Below are positions 44,094 to 52,129 of a stretch of 58,019 nucleotides of DNA, in pieces. The position numbers and the translations under genes were made by a program. Below the pieces are notes generated by a model, which had not been told where the DNA came from, ran no database searches, and saw nothing but the letters and a program-made list of their open reading frames with translations. Position 1 is the stretch's first letter, and each line of letters begins with the position of its first letter. This DNA is from Candidatus Saccharimonadota bacterium (GTDB lineage Bacteria > Patescibacteriota > Saccharimonadia > Saccharimonadales > Saccharimonadaceae): positions 131,983-190,001 of the forward strand of contig JAFWBV010000005.1 in NCBI GenBank assembly GCA_017506895.1, written 5' to 3'.

Positions 44094-45164
44094 TTACTTT
44101 TTGGCGATTGACAAAGAAATCTTACGTCCTTCTTTATCGATATCTAGTACCTTAAAATCTTTACGTTCATTTAGGGTAAAGATTTTTTCTGGGTCGACAT
44201 CAGAGCCTTCGCCGAGTTCGGAGACGTGCACTAACGCTTCTACGGCTGGCGAAATTTGTACAAATGCACCAAATGGAGTGATTCTAGTAACTGTGCCTTC
44301 GACCTTGGAACCCTTCTTTAACCCTTCTACTTCTGAGATCCATGGATCTTCGACGAGTTGCTTCATCGAAAGAGATAGACGCTCTTTATCGATTGCAATA
44401 ATTTTGGCTTCGATAATATCACCAACCTTGACATAGTCTGATGGGTTGCTGACGCGTTCCCATGAAATCTCTGAAATATGAACTAGTCCTTCGATGCCGT
44501 CTACATTGACGAACACTCCGAAATCAACAACTCCGGTGACAACGCCTTTAACAACATCGCCAATCTTTAGCTCTGCAAAGCGTGCTGCTAGGCCATCCTT
44601 GATAGCTTCTTTTTCAGAAAGAATGAGCTTATTTTCCTTTTTATTGGCATCTAGAATGCGAGCCTTAATGGTCTTACCAACCAATGAATTCAATCTTTGC
44701 AAGATTTCGTCCTTGTCAGAAGAGCCAACACGTGGATAGTGTTCGGCTGACAACTGTGAAACTGGTAAGAAACCGCGGATACCTTCGTATTCTACCAAGA
44801 GTCCACCGCGATTGGCGTCAAATGGTGTAACGTCGACGGTTTCATTGTTTTCAAGCTTGGATAAGATTTCATCCCAACCTTTATCTTTGACGGCTTTACG
44901 TAGTGATAGCAAAACATAGCCATCGTCCATCTCGGCTTCTATAACTGAAGCAGTAACTTCGTCGCCTACTTTCAGATTCTTCACGAAAGAAGCTTCGCGG
45001 CGCGGTACCAAACCAACACCTTGAGCACCTAAATCAATAAGTATTTCGTGCTTTTTAACGGATAAAACTGTGCCCTTAACAGTGTCTCCGGCTATTGATT
45101 TTTTGAATGAATCTTCATTTTTTTCTAGAAGTTCATCCATAGTTATTTTTTTGGCATTTGCCAT
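44094..45164 (-). CDS. rpsA: Ribosomal protein S1 (four S1 domains)
   Basis: 356 aa from ATG 45164. Four S1 RNA-binding domains in row, for example GDVVKGVVTGVVDFGVFVNV and GLVHISEISWERVSNPSDYV, then GSKVEGTVTRITPFGAFVQI. It is shorter than the six-domain E. coli S1 and like Gram-positive or actinobacterial forms. AATAAT ends seven bases before the ATG and a GGAAGG lies just upstream, so the start mode is ambiguous. Its role in recruiting mRNAs is of interest given the many leaderless messages here. Confidence 0.9.
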   Translation of the reverse strand: MANAKKITMDELLEKNEDSFKKSIAGDTVKGTVLSVKKHEILIDLGAQGVGLVPRREASFVKNLKVGDEVTASVIEAEMDDGYVLLSLRKAVKDKGWDEILSKLENNETVDVTPFDANRGGLLVEYEGIRGFLPVSQLSAEHYPRVGSSDKDEILQRLNSLVGKTIKARILDANKKENKLILSEKEAIKDGLAARFAELKIGDVVKGVVTGVVDFGVFVNVDGIEGLVHISEISWERVSNPSDYVKVGDIIEAKIIAIDKERLSLSMKQLVEDPWISEVEGLKKGSKVEGTVTRITPFGAFVQISPAVEALVHVSELGEGSDVDPEKIFTLNERKDFKVLDIDKEGRKISLSIAKK

Positions 45165-45184
45165 AGTTAATATTATTCCTTCCC

Positions 45185-45250
45185 TTAGACCCATTCATAG
45201 ACTTCCGACCGATTTTGCCGGATAATATGTTAACCTATGAATGGGCCTAA
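45185..45250. repeat. 66-bp inverted repeat upstream of rpsA
   Basis: TTAG-A-CCCATTCATAG (45185-45200) and CTATGAATGGG-C-CTAA (45235-45250), 15 of 16 positions pairing, with CCG/CGG inside. It lies between the divergent rpsA and ROK genes and could form a hairpin in the rpsA leader (autoregulation of S1 is known in other bacteria) or a cruciform. Confidence 0.7.
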
Positions 45251-45291
45251 ACTTATGTAATTATAGCAAAAAACCATGGTATAATCAAGAT

Positions 45292-46077
45292 ATGTATTTG
45301 GCTATCGATATCGGAGGTACTAAAACGCTAATTGCGCTGTTTTCGAAGCGCGGAAGGGTGCTAAGACGGGTCAAATTTAAGACGGCCCAAGGCTCAAAGA
45401 CTTTCTTAGCAGACCTATCATCTTGTCTCCAAAGATTTACAAGATTTCACATTTCAACTGTCGTGGTGGCGATTCCAGGAATTGTACAAAAAAATTATTC
45501 AGTTTTGTTTGGTAATCGAAAATGGGATGGAATTGATATTATTACCCCTTTAAGAGAATTGTTCGATTGCCCAATTTGGTTCGAGAATGACGCGAATCTT
45601 GCCACACTTTACGAAGGATATCGTCTAGCCGGTAGGACGGTTTTTCTAACTTTCTCGACTGGAATTGGTGGTGGTATTTGCGAAAACAACCGAATCCTGG
45701 AAATATCCAATGATTTTGAACCGGGGCATTGGGTTTATTCTTTCAATGATAAAGAGCTAGAATGGGAAGATATCGCTGCGGCGAGTGCTCTAGAAAAAAA
45801 CTACCATGTTGATTATGCTACTAATCTTCGCAAAAAAGAGATAATGATCGATGTAGCGAATCGCGTTAGTTTGGGACTTTTGGATGTAATCAAAAAATAC
45901 CACCCAGACACTGTGATATTAGGAGGCCCATTAGGTAAAATTTTTAAGTCTTATTCGAAATATCTTCCCCGTGATTTAAAAGTTAGGCTTAAACGGCCAA
46001 AGCGCCCAAACGAATCAGTGATTTATGGGTGTTATATCTACGCTAAACAAAAGGATAATGGTCTAGAATCTAAATGA
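45292..46077 (+). CDS. ROK-family sugar kinase (glucokinase-like)
   Basis: 261 aa from ATG 45292, which follows TATAAT by six bases. MYLAIDIGGTKTLIALFSKRG is the phosphate-binding loop; WFENDANLATLYEG holds the catalytic Asp, and GIGGGICENNRI and VILGGPLGKIF complete the fold. The usual ROK zinc motif (CxCGxxGC) is missing. It could phosphorylate glucose or an amino sugar. Confidence 0.88.
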   Translation: MYLAIDIGGTKTLIALFSKRGRVLRRVKFKTAQGSKTFLADLSSCLQRFTRFHISTVVVAIPGIVQKNYSVLFGNRKWDGIDIITPLRELFDCPIWFENDANLATLYEGYRLAGRTVFLTFSTGIGGGICENNRILEISNDFEPGHWVYSFNDKELEWEDIAAASALEKNYHVDYATNLRKKEIMIDVANRVSLGLLDVIKKYHPDTVILGGPLGKIFKSYSKYLPRDLKVRLKRPKRPNESVIYGCYIYAKQKDNGLESK

Positions 46078-46478
46078 ATGTTGCCCTGTTAGACGAGATA
46101 AGGGTGGACTTTCCTGATTTTAGGTTTGTGAATGGTAAGCGTTTTTCCTTTCGTCCACGCAAAACCATAGTGCTTGGTGATAGTGAAACCGATAAATGGG
46201 AGCTGCAGTTATTACACGAATTATCACACGCTGTTTTAGGACATTTTTCTTTTACGTCTGACGTGCAAAGACTCAAGATGGAATCTGATGCCTGGGAAAA
46301 AGCTAAGATTCTAGCCAAGAAATATGGAGTAGAAATAGATGAAGATTTTATTCAATCCGAATTAGATACTTACAGAGATTGGTTGCACAAAAAATCGCGT
46401 TGTCCAAAGTGCGGACTAACGCGATTTCAGACACCAGATTCTCAATATCATTGTCCCAGATGTGAAAATCTGATTTAG
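46074..46478 (+). CDS. ImmA/IrrE-like metallopeptidase with a zinc ribbon
   Basis: 134 aa. HELSHAVLGH is a zinc-peptidase HExxH motif at residues 46-55, as in ImmA/IrrE and similar minigluzincins. The C-terminus is a zinc ribbon, CPKCG and CPRCE. Its ATG overlaps the ROK stop (ATGA). ImmA-type proteases often cut repressors, but no repressor is next to it. Its stop overlaps the KGG stop on the other strand. Confidence 0.8.
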   Translation: MNVALLDEIRVDFPDFRFVNGKRFSFRPRKTIVLGDSETDKWELQLLHELSHAVLGHFSFTSDVQRLKMESDAWEKAKILAKKYGVEIDEDFIQSELDTYRDWLHKKSRCPKCGLTRFQTPDSQYHCPRCENLI

Positions 46479-46678
46479 GCAGCTTTTTTAGCTGGACCAC
46501 GGCGGGAAATACGACCGCCTTTAGCACCAGCGATGCGAGCTAACGCAGGGTTAGCAGCGAAACCACCGGTGTGACCATTTTGACCACCTTTTTTGCCAAT
46601 ACGTGCATAAAACTCTTTGCCGTATTTAGCCTTGTTGGTTGCAGCAGCTTTCATGCCGCCAGCTTTAGTTCCAGACAT
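46475..46678 (-). CDS. KGG-repeat protein
   Basis: 67 aa from ATG 46678, where TAGGAG lies seven bases upstream; the frame extends upstream but lacks a ribosome site there. ARIGKKGGQNGHTGGFAAN and RIAGAKGGRISRRGPAKKAA are the KGG motifs found in small stress-related proteins such as E. coli YciG. It is very basic, so it may bind nucleic acid. It has a perfect-consensus promoter and a 165-base leader with an 82-base hairpin. Confidence 0.85.
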   Translation of the reverse strand: MSGTKAGGMKAAATNKAKYGKEFYARIGKKGGQNGHTGGFAANPALARIAGAKGGRISRRGPAKKAA

Positions 46679-46742
46679 TCTAGAACTCCTATCTGCCCAC
46701 CAAATTCTTAAATTAATAACACCACCCCTAATGTTCATATTC

Positions 46743-46824
46743 TCAATGGGTCCTGCCGGACCTTCTCCCTTCCCAAAATTGTTTTACAATTTTGGGAGCC
46801 CTTTCCAGGTCCGTCACCCATTGA
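46743..46824 (-). promoter_or_regulatory. Large hairpin in the KGG-gene leader
   Basis: TCAATGGGT (46816-46824, read leftward) pairs with ACCCATTGA (46743-46751); inside are GGACC/GGTCC and CCCAAAATTG/CAATTTTGGG around TAAAA. The 3' side has GGGAAGGGAG, so CTCCC can choose between two partners, a possible switch. It does not match a riboswitch I know. It lies about 65 bases before the KGG start. Confidence 0.65.
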
Positions 46825-46850
46825 TGTATGATAATAGAGTGAATATCTTC

Positions 46851-46879
46851 ATTATAGCATAGTGCTTAGGGTTTGTCAA
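46851..46879 (-). promoter_or_regulatory. Perfect consensus promoter of the KGG gene
   Basis: On the minus strand TTGACA (46879-46874), 17 bases, TATAAT (46856-46851). Confidence 0.88.
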
Positions 46880-46968
46880 TATGCTAATTCTAAAAAAGAT
46901 GTTGTAATATTTATTAAAAACCCGAACAATTTAATATGAAGTTTTGCACAAAATGTGGAAAAAGCCTA

Positions 46969-46997
46969 TTGACATTATGCATTTTATGAGATAAAAT
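46969..46997 (+). promoter_or_regulatory. Promoter of the small RNA
   Basis: TTGACA (46969-46974), 17 bases, TAAAAT (46992-46997). Confidence 0.85.
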
Positions 46998-47003
46998 AGG
47001 GGT

Positions 47004-47090
47004 AGTTTTAAGTAGATTAAACTGCGAGGCTACTTAAAATACATGTATGACCTTGGAATCGTTCAGAGATGGACGATTCCGCTTTTTTTA
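47004..47090 (+). ncRNA. Candidate small RNA, about 87 nt
   Basis: Starts after a near-consensus promoter and ends in an intrinsic terminator (GGAATCGT 47055-47062, ACGATTCC 47073-47080, seven T). A second hairpin TTTTAAGTAG/CTACTTAAAA fills the 5' half. There is no credible ORF. The ABC transporter behind it has its own -10 box, so this may be an independent sRNA or an attenuated leader of the transporter. Confidence 0.7.
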
Positions 47091-47114
47091 TTGTGCTATG
47101 ATATAATTATTTTT

Positions 47115-47822
47115 ATGATAGAGATAAAAGGCGTTACAAAAAAATACGGTGACAAAAAAGCGCTCGATAATGTTTCTTTTGATGTAAAAGAGGGGGAGAT
47201 ATTTGCTTTTATTGGGCATAATGGGGCTGGTAAAACTACTCTGATAAAGTCGATTTGTGGAATAATCGATTTTGATGAAGGAGAAATTTTGATTGACGGA
47301 AAATCAATTAAGGATGAGCCGATCGCCTGCAAACAAATTATGGCGTATGTACCAGATGACCCAGAGCTATATGAAGACATGAAGGCGATTTCGTTTATAA
47401 ATTTTGTATGCGATATGTATGATGTCCCGACTGAGACTCGAGAACACAATATTAAACAATACGCAGAAATGTTTAGCATGGAAAATGAATTAAACAATGT
47501 AATTAAATCTTTTTCTCATGGCATGAAGCAAAAAGTGGCGTTGATTGCGGCGCTGTCGCACGAGCCAAAAGTACTGATTATGGATGAGCCGTTTGTGGGA
47601 TTAGATCCTAAGGCAATTTTTGACATGAAGGAGATTATGCGAAAAATCGTTAATAACGGTGGCACGATTTTCTTTTCTACGCATATTTTGGATATGGCGG
47701 AAAAACTATGTAACAGAGTAGCAATAGTAAAGAAAGGCCAAATTATTAAGGTAGGTGACATGAAAAAAATTAGGGGTGATAAGTCGCTCGAAAAAGTCTT
47801 CTTAGAGCTCGAGGCCAAATAA
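47115..47822 (+). CDS. ABC transporter ATP-binding protein
   Basis: 235 aa from ATG 47115, seven bases after TATAAT. Walker A GHNGAGKTTLI, signature SFSHGMKQKV and Walker B VLIMDEPFVGLD; then STHILDMAEKL. It resembles exporters of the CcmA/bacitracin-resistance group. It overlaps the permease gene by one base. Confidence 0.92.
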   Translation: MIEIKGVTKKYGDKKALDNVSFDVKEGEIFAFIGHNGAGKTTLIKSICGIIDFDEGEILIDGKSIKDEPIACKQIMAYVPDDPELYEDMKAISFINFVCDMYDVPTETREHNIKQYAEMFSMENELNNVIKSFSHGMKQKVALIAALSHEPKVLIMDEPFVGLDPKAIFDMKEIMRKIVNNGGTIFFSTHILDMAEKLCNRVAIVKKGQIIKVGDMKKIRGDKSLEKVFLELEAK

Positions 47823-49435
47823 TGAGTAAGTTTATTTCCCTGCTTAAAGCTTCAATGTCTGGTGGGGTTCATTTATTTAATTATCGTGGCAAAACTGAGC
47901 ATTCAAGACGAGTAATACCAACTCTACTTGGCGTATCGATTGGTGCGATGATGCTACTAAGCGGCGTAGCAATGATGATGGGGCTAAAAGAAGATGGCAC
48001 CGAAACATCGATTCTTTCTATGTATGCGATTGTTACGACGATAATTATTCTAATGGAAGGAAGTTACAAAGCTATAGATTTGTTATTTAAGCCACGTGAC
48101 AACGATACTTTACTTTCAATGCCAATCAAAAAATCCACGATAATATTCGTGCGGATGATTAAATTTTATTTATTCGAAATGATTTATTGCTTAATTTTTC
48201 TCTTACCAGCCATTATCGCTTACGCAATAAATGTGGAAGTTGAAGCATCTTTCTATCTGGTAGCAATTACAATGCTAATACTAATACCAGTAATACCACT
48301 CACAGCAGCGTGTTTGATAGGGTTGCTGATTTCGTTAATTTCTGGAAAATTTAAGCATAAGACGTTTTGGCGAGTATCGTTATCGTTCTTGGTTATGTTT
48401 GCAACAGTAGGATTCGCGCTAATGATAAACACTTCATCTGATCTTGATGGACGCGGAATAGTAATGATTGGCGATAAATTAACTGAGTTTTATTACCCTG
48501 CATCGACATTTGTGAATCTTGCAACGCATTTTGATGTTTTAGAATACTTGATTTTTATAATCATCAATCTGGCGGTACTAGCCTTTACTGTGATAATAAT
48601 CAGCCAATTCTGTTTCCGGATCATTACGCGACTCAACATAGAAAGCCAGTCTAAAATAACAGATGCTAAATATAGTTTTAAAGGACATAGTCAAACCATA
48701 GCGATGATAAAAAAAGAGATGACGAGATATTTTAACACCCCAGTTTTACTGACAAATACAGCTATGGGATTGGTGTTTTTTGTGGTGGCGGTAGGGGCGT
48801 TATGTTTAAAATTTGATGATCTGGCAAGCTCTCTAATCTCTTCTGTTGAAGAATTTCCACTTTCCGCTGATGAAATGCGTGGATTTTTACCTGGAGTAAC
48901 CTTTGCAATGGTAGCGTTTGCCAGCTTGCTAACTTGCATTACCGCAACTATGATTTCACTTGAAGGGAGAGCGTTTAATATCCTTAAAACTATGCCGATA
49001 AGGGGCGTTAAGGTGATAATGTCTAAAGTTTTTGCAGCAATGCTCTTGATCGTGCCAGTAACGGCGATTGGAAGCCTGGTGATGGCGATAAGATTTCGGT
49101 TTGGGGTTTTAGAAACGGTTTTAGTTTTAGTTGGCGTGATTGCGCTACCACTAGTGACTGAGCTGATTGGTATACTGATAAACCTGAAATACCCACGCTT
49201 TAATGCAGATAATGATACAGTAGTCGTAAGACAGAGTGCAAGCGTGATGGTGGCGACTTTTATTGGACTCGGAATGGTGCTCGTGACTATTTCCCTAACC
49301 TTTGCGACGGTGTTTTTGACAGGGCAAATTGTGGGACTTGCAATAATGGACGCAGTGTATGTAATTGTAGCATTGTTCTTATATTTTGCGATTTCTATGC
49401 GGGGTGATGAAAAGTATTTGAGACTGGTGGCATAA
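47822..49435 (+). CDS. ABC exporter permease
   Basis: 537 aa with about 11-12 predicted membrane spans in two halves, in the style of large ABC-2-type permeases. It begins one base inside the ATPase stop (TAATG). It forms an exporter with the preceding ATPase; the substrate cannot be told from sequence. Confidence 0.85.
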   Translation: MSKFISLLKASMSGGVHLFNYRGKTEHSRRVIPTLLGVSIGAMMLLSGVAMMMGLKEDGTETSILSMYAIVTTIIILMEGSYKAIDLLFKPRDNDTLLSMPIKKSTIIFVRMIKFYLFEMIYCLIFLLPAIIAYAINVEVEASFYLVAITMLILIPVIPLTAACLIGLLISLISGKFKHKTFWRVSLSFLVMFATVGFALMINTSSDLDGRGIVMIGDKLTEFYYPASTFVNLATHFDVLEYLIFIIINLAVLAFTVIIISQFCFRIITRLNIESQSKITDAKYSFKGHSQTIAMIKKEMTRYFNTPVLLTNTAMGLVFFVVAVGALCLKFDDLASSLISSVEEFPLSADEMRGFLPGVTFAMVAFASLLTCITATMISLEGRAFNILKTMPIRGVKVIMSKVFAAMLLIVPVTAIGSLVMAIRFRFGVLETVLVLVGVIALPLVTELIGILINLKYPRFNADNDTVVVRQSASVMVATFIGLGMVLVTISLTFATVFLTGQIVGLAIMDAVYVIVALFLYFAISMRGDEKYLRLVA

Positions 49436-49457
49436 AAAATACCGCCAAGATTGCGGT
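49436..49457. terminator. Terminator between the permease and the tRNAs
   Basis: ACCGC/GCGGT stem; the T run is on the minus strand, so it mainly ends the tRNA-Ala/tRNA-Ile transcript. Confidence 0.7.
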
Positions 49458-49461
49458 TTGA

Positions 49462-49538
49462 TGGTGGGGATATGTGGACTTGAACCACAGACCTCGTCAT
49501 TATCAGTGACGCGCTCTAACCAGCTGAGCTATATCCCC
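49462..49538 (-). tRNA. tRNA-Ile(GAU)
   Basis: Acceptor GGGGATA/TATCCCC; anticodon loop CTGATAA; T arm GTGG-TTCAAGT-CCAC; CCA encoded. It abuts tRNA-Ala with no spacer. Confidence 0.96.
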
Positions 49539-49615
49539 TGGTGGAGTAACAGGGACTCAAACCCTGGACCTCTGCCTTGCAAAGGCAGCGCTCTAATCAA
49601 CTGAGCTATTACCCC
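49539..49615 (-). tRNA. tRNA-Ala(UGC)
   Basis: Anticodon loop TTTGCAA; acceptor GGGGTAA pairs with TTACTCC, giving the G3-U70 wobble that identifies tRNA-Ala; CCA encoded. Its CCA is followed directly by the first base of tRNA-Ile. The pair is normally in the 16S-23S spacer but here stands alone. Confidence 0.96.
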
Positions 49616-49648
49616 ATAATGTTATTTTATCAGATATTTAGAAATATT

Positions 49649-50182
49649 TCAAGCATCTTTAAAGACATTCTGGCGAGTCCATTCATACATCGCGATAGCG
49701 GCGGCGGCGCCAACATTAACAGAGCGAGTTGAGCCAAACGATTCAATATACCGGACATCGTGAGCTTTTTCCAATAATTCTGATGTAATGCCACTATTTT
49801 CGGAGCCGAAGATTAAAGTAACATTGGGTTTAAATGATTTAGTATGTAAAGCTTTGGCACGTGGAGTGTTGTTTTCGATAGCGATTAATTCCCTGTCAGT
49901 CTGGGTTTTTAGAAAATCTTTAATGGTGGCGTGATGCTCGATTGTGAGATATTTATCAGTGCACATAGCGCCACGACGATTGTATTTCTTCTTGCCGATA
50001 ATATGAACCTTGGAAACATTAAAAGAATTAGCTGTGCGAACGATAGAACCAATATTAAAATCATGTTCGACGTTCTCGATTGCTATTTCTAAAGCATTGC
50101 GTTTTTTGTTTAAATCATCAAAAACTTGCTCGTTGGTTTTGTTTTTATACTCATCGATAAGATTTCTAGTGTCTTCTTGCAT
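49649..50182 (-). CDS. TrmH/SpoU-family RNA 2'-O-methyltransferase
   Basis: 177 aa SPOUT enzyme. NIGSIVRTANSFNVSKVHII (motif 1), LIFGSENSGITSELLEKA (motif 2) and SVNVGAAAAIAMYEW (motif 3, knot). The target could be tRNA or rRNA. TATAAT ends six bases before the ATG, so it is probably leaderless. Confidence 0.9.
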   Translation of the reverse strand: MQEDTRNLIDEYKNKTNEQVFDDLNKKRNALEIAIENVEHDFNIGSIVRTANSFNVSKVHIIGKKKYNRRGAMCTDKYLTIEHHATIKDFLKTQTDRELIAIENNTPRAKALHTKSFKPNVTLIFGSENSGITSELLEKAHDVRYIESFGSTRSVNVGAAAAIAMYEWTRQNVFKDA

Positions 50183-50288
50183 TGCTTAATTATATCATAA
50201 AAAGGTTATTTTCTTGTATTATTTGTGTTTTTATGGTATAATAGCAGGTATATGTCTCTATCATAGCTCTTTAATAAAGGGGAGAAAA

Positions 50289-51113
50289 ATGAAAAACAGA
50301 ACACTTACTAGGCCTTTCGAGGCGCTGTCACTCGCTGAAGTATACTCTGGTAAGTATGCTAGTCTGGGAAACATGCCAGACAAAGAAATGGAGCTTTTAA
50401 AGCGCATTTGCAAGAATGCTCCAAAAAGCATTGCAGAAGCATATGAATTTCTCGAGAAAAAGGATGATTTGTTTCTTTACATCTATGATTCTTATGCGGT
50501 AATAGGTGGCGAAGAATATTTTGTCTATCCTTTTGTCGAGACAAGGCGAATTCCGAGCGGGTTATCGATGGAGATAGGGCCGATTGGAATTCAGACATCT
50601 CAGTTTCACGCTGAAAGTTTATCGGAACACGTGGCTATGGTGCAGGTTAATCTGGAAGAAGCTGGTCTATCCAAGGCGCTAGCCGGAAAGGTTGCGGTGC
50701 TGCACGATATCGGTAAAAAGTATACCGTTGCGACAAATACCATAGGAGATCTTGTTTTCTACAATCATGCTAGTGTTTCAGCATTTATTGCATCGCACTG
50801 GGCAAAGCAATGGCATATAGAAGAACAGGATGTCAAAATCCTGGTTGCGTGCATTTATGCACACATGAAGCCATTTACTGATTGGAGAACACGTGGCAGC
50901 CATCATCGCTTGGCGGCGATTAACAAAAAACAGTTATTCTATCGTCAGTTGATTAATCTTTTAAATGACGATAAAAACCTGGCAGACAAGACTATGGAAC
51001 TGATTAGCTTAATTTCAAAAAATGATGAAGGCGTATCGGAGATTGATGATCACGCTATCGAGAAAATCATCAGAGGCAAAAATTCGTTACTTAGTCTGAC
51101 TGAGACGCTGTAA
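50289..51113 (+). CDS. HD-domain protein
   Basis: 274 aa from ATG 50289 with GGGGAG five bases upstream and a TATAAT about 50 bases upstream. VLHDIGKKY (H-D of the metal site), NHASVSAF and ACIYAHMKPF fit HD-domain phosphohydrolases. The N-terminal 100 residues have no known motif. The substrate may be a nucleotide or RNA end; the neighbour is a MazG-like nucleotide pyrophosphohydrolase. Confidence 0.75.
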   Translation: MKNRTLTRPFEALSLAEVYSGKYASLGNMPDKEMELLKRICKNAPKSIAEAYEFLEKKDDLFLYIYDSYAVIGGEEYFVYPFVETRRIPSGLSMEIGPIGIQTSQFHAESLSEHVAMVQVNLEEAGLSKALAGKVAVLHDIGKKYTVATNTIGDLVFYNHASVSAFIASHWAKQWHIEEQDVKILVACIYAHMKPFTDWRTRGSHHRLAAINKKQLFYRQLINLLNDDKNLADKTMELISLISKNDEGVSEIDDHAIEKIIRGKNSLLSLTETL

Positions 51114-51128
51114 TGTAGGTCGTTTTGT

Positions 51129-51152
51129 AGCCTCCCTATGGGGGGCTTTTTT
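51129..51152 (+). terminator. Terminator after the HD gene
   Basis: AGCCTCCC-TAT-GGGGGGCT followed by T run. Confidence 0.85.
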
Positions 51153-51201
51153 ATATTTAAAAGATGGATAATGTTTGATAAAATACAATAAAAGGAGGTT
51201 T

Positions 51202-51543
51202 ATGGGTTTTGATGAATACCAGAAAAAAGCAGCGAAATATGATTTAGCCAAGGAGACTTCTAATCTCAAGGATGTTGGTTTTATTGAAAAAGTGTTAGGG
51301 CTTGTAGGCGAAGCTGGCGAAACGGCGGATAAAATTAAAAAAATTTTACGAGATAAGGATGGTTTGGTTTCCGAAGAAGACCGCGAATTGGTAATAAAAG
51401 AGTTAGGCGATACTCTTTGGTATATTGCTTCGATAGCACGATATCTTGGTGTTCCCTTGTCTAGCGTGGCTGATGGAAATATTGAGAAGTTAGAGAGTAG
51501 ATACCAGAGAAATCAAATACATGGTGAGGGGGATAAACGGTAG
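51202..51543 (+). CDS. MazG-like nucleotide pyrophosphohydrolase
   Basis: 113 aa from ATG 51202 with AAGGAGG six bases before it. LGLVGEAGETADKIKKILRD and VIKELGDTLWYIASIA are the metal-binding EExxE...ExxD helices of all-alpha NTP-PPases. It probably removes non-canonical or excess NTPs. Confidence 0.88.
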   Translation: MGFDEYQKKAAKYDLAKETSNLKDVGFIEKVLGLVGEAGETADKIKKILRDKDGLVSEEDRELVIKELGDTLWYIASIARYLGVPLSSVADGNIEKLESRYQRNQIHGEGDKR

Positions 51544-51562
51544 AGGCTGAATATAGTGCATT

Positions 51563-52129
51563 AAAAATCCCCCGGTATATTACCGGGGGAAATCGCTTCC
51601 CCACTAGGGCAACATTACGTCTGCCCAGACTTACGCGAGGGATTTCTCCCTTCTGGATATTCCTGGATCTTATTCTCTTCACCAGGATCGCGCTCGTTTA
51701 GATTTTTCCACTCACCTTCATTATTTCTAGGCAGGAAAACATCTACAAAACTCCTCCTCAACCTGCACTCGCTGCTTATAAGCCTTCTTCCCAGCGCGTC
51801 CGCCGAGAAGTAAGTGACTTACCTCGGCGCGTCCGCCAAGATAATCACTTCTTGGCTCTTTCGCTCCACGAGTACCAGTGCTCCTAATGCACTGGTCTAA
51901 TGCAGGTTTCCGCATGTGATACTGCCGCGGAAAGCAGGTCAATGTGTGTCCCTATCCCATTTTCCTGGATAGGCTTCGACCCCTCATTTCCTGGGTCCCT
52001 GCTGCAACGACGCCATCTCCGGCATCGTCTCCCATGGCAGGCCTCGGCACACTTATCTGGCTCATGACTGGAGCCCTCAAAACAAACGTTTCGGAGCGGG
52101 GCTTTAGACCCCGCCTCCCCCGAAGATGA
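51563..52129 (-). ncRNA. Hairpin-dense RNA region, about 565 nt
   Basis: A GC-richer stretch without a credible gene, ended on the minus strand by TCCCCCGGTA-TAT-TACCGGGGGA and a T run (51563-51590). At least nine local stems: GCGGGG/CCCCGC (52096-52114), GACGCC-type (52009-52029), CCTATCC/GGATAGG (51951-51973), TTTCCGC/GCGGAAA (51907-51933), ACCAGTGC/GCACTGGT (51874-51896), CCAAGA/TCTTGG (51836-51855), TCCTGG/CCAGGA (51661-51687), AGGGA/TCCCT (51638-51651), GGGCA/TGCCC (51607-51626). GCGCGTCCGCC is repeated 33 bp apart. It shows no RNase P, tmRNA or SRP signature. It follows a phage-type gene, as do the large ornate RNAs GOLLD and ROOL. Confidence 0.65.

Noticed and set aside
46743-46824. 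SRP RNA
   Set aside because: The hairpin has the size of a small SRP RNA but lacks the GGAA-tetraloop core motif, has a TAAAA loop and leads into a CDS.
51727-51942. 71-aa and 66-aa open frames on the minus strand of the structured RNA region
   Set aside because: Arg/Gly-rich translations without ribosome sites; the DNA is better explained by dense hairpins.
51563-52129. RNase P RNA or tmRNA
   Set aside because: No GAGGAAAGTCC core, no T-loop or CCA end; the only resemblance is a short GAAGGCTTA.
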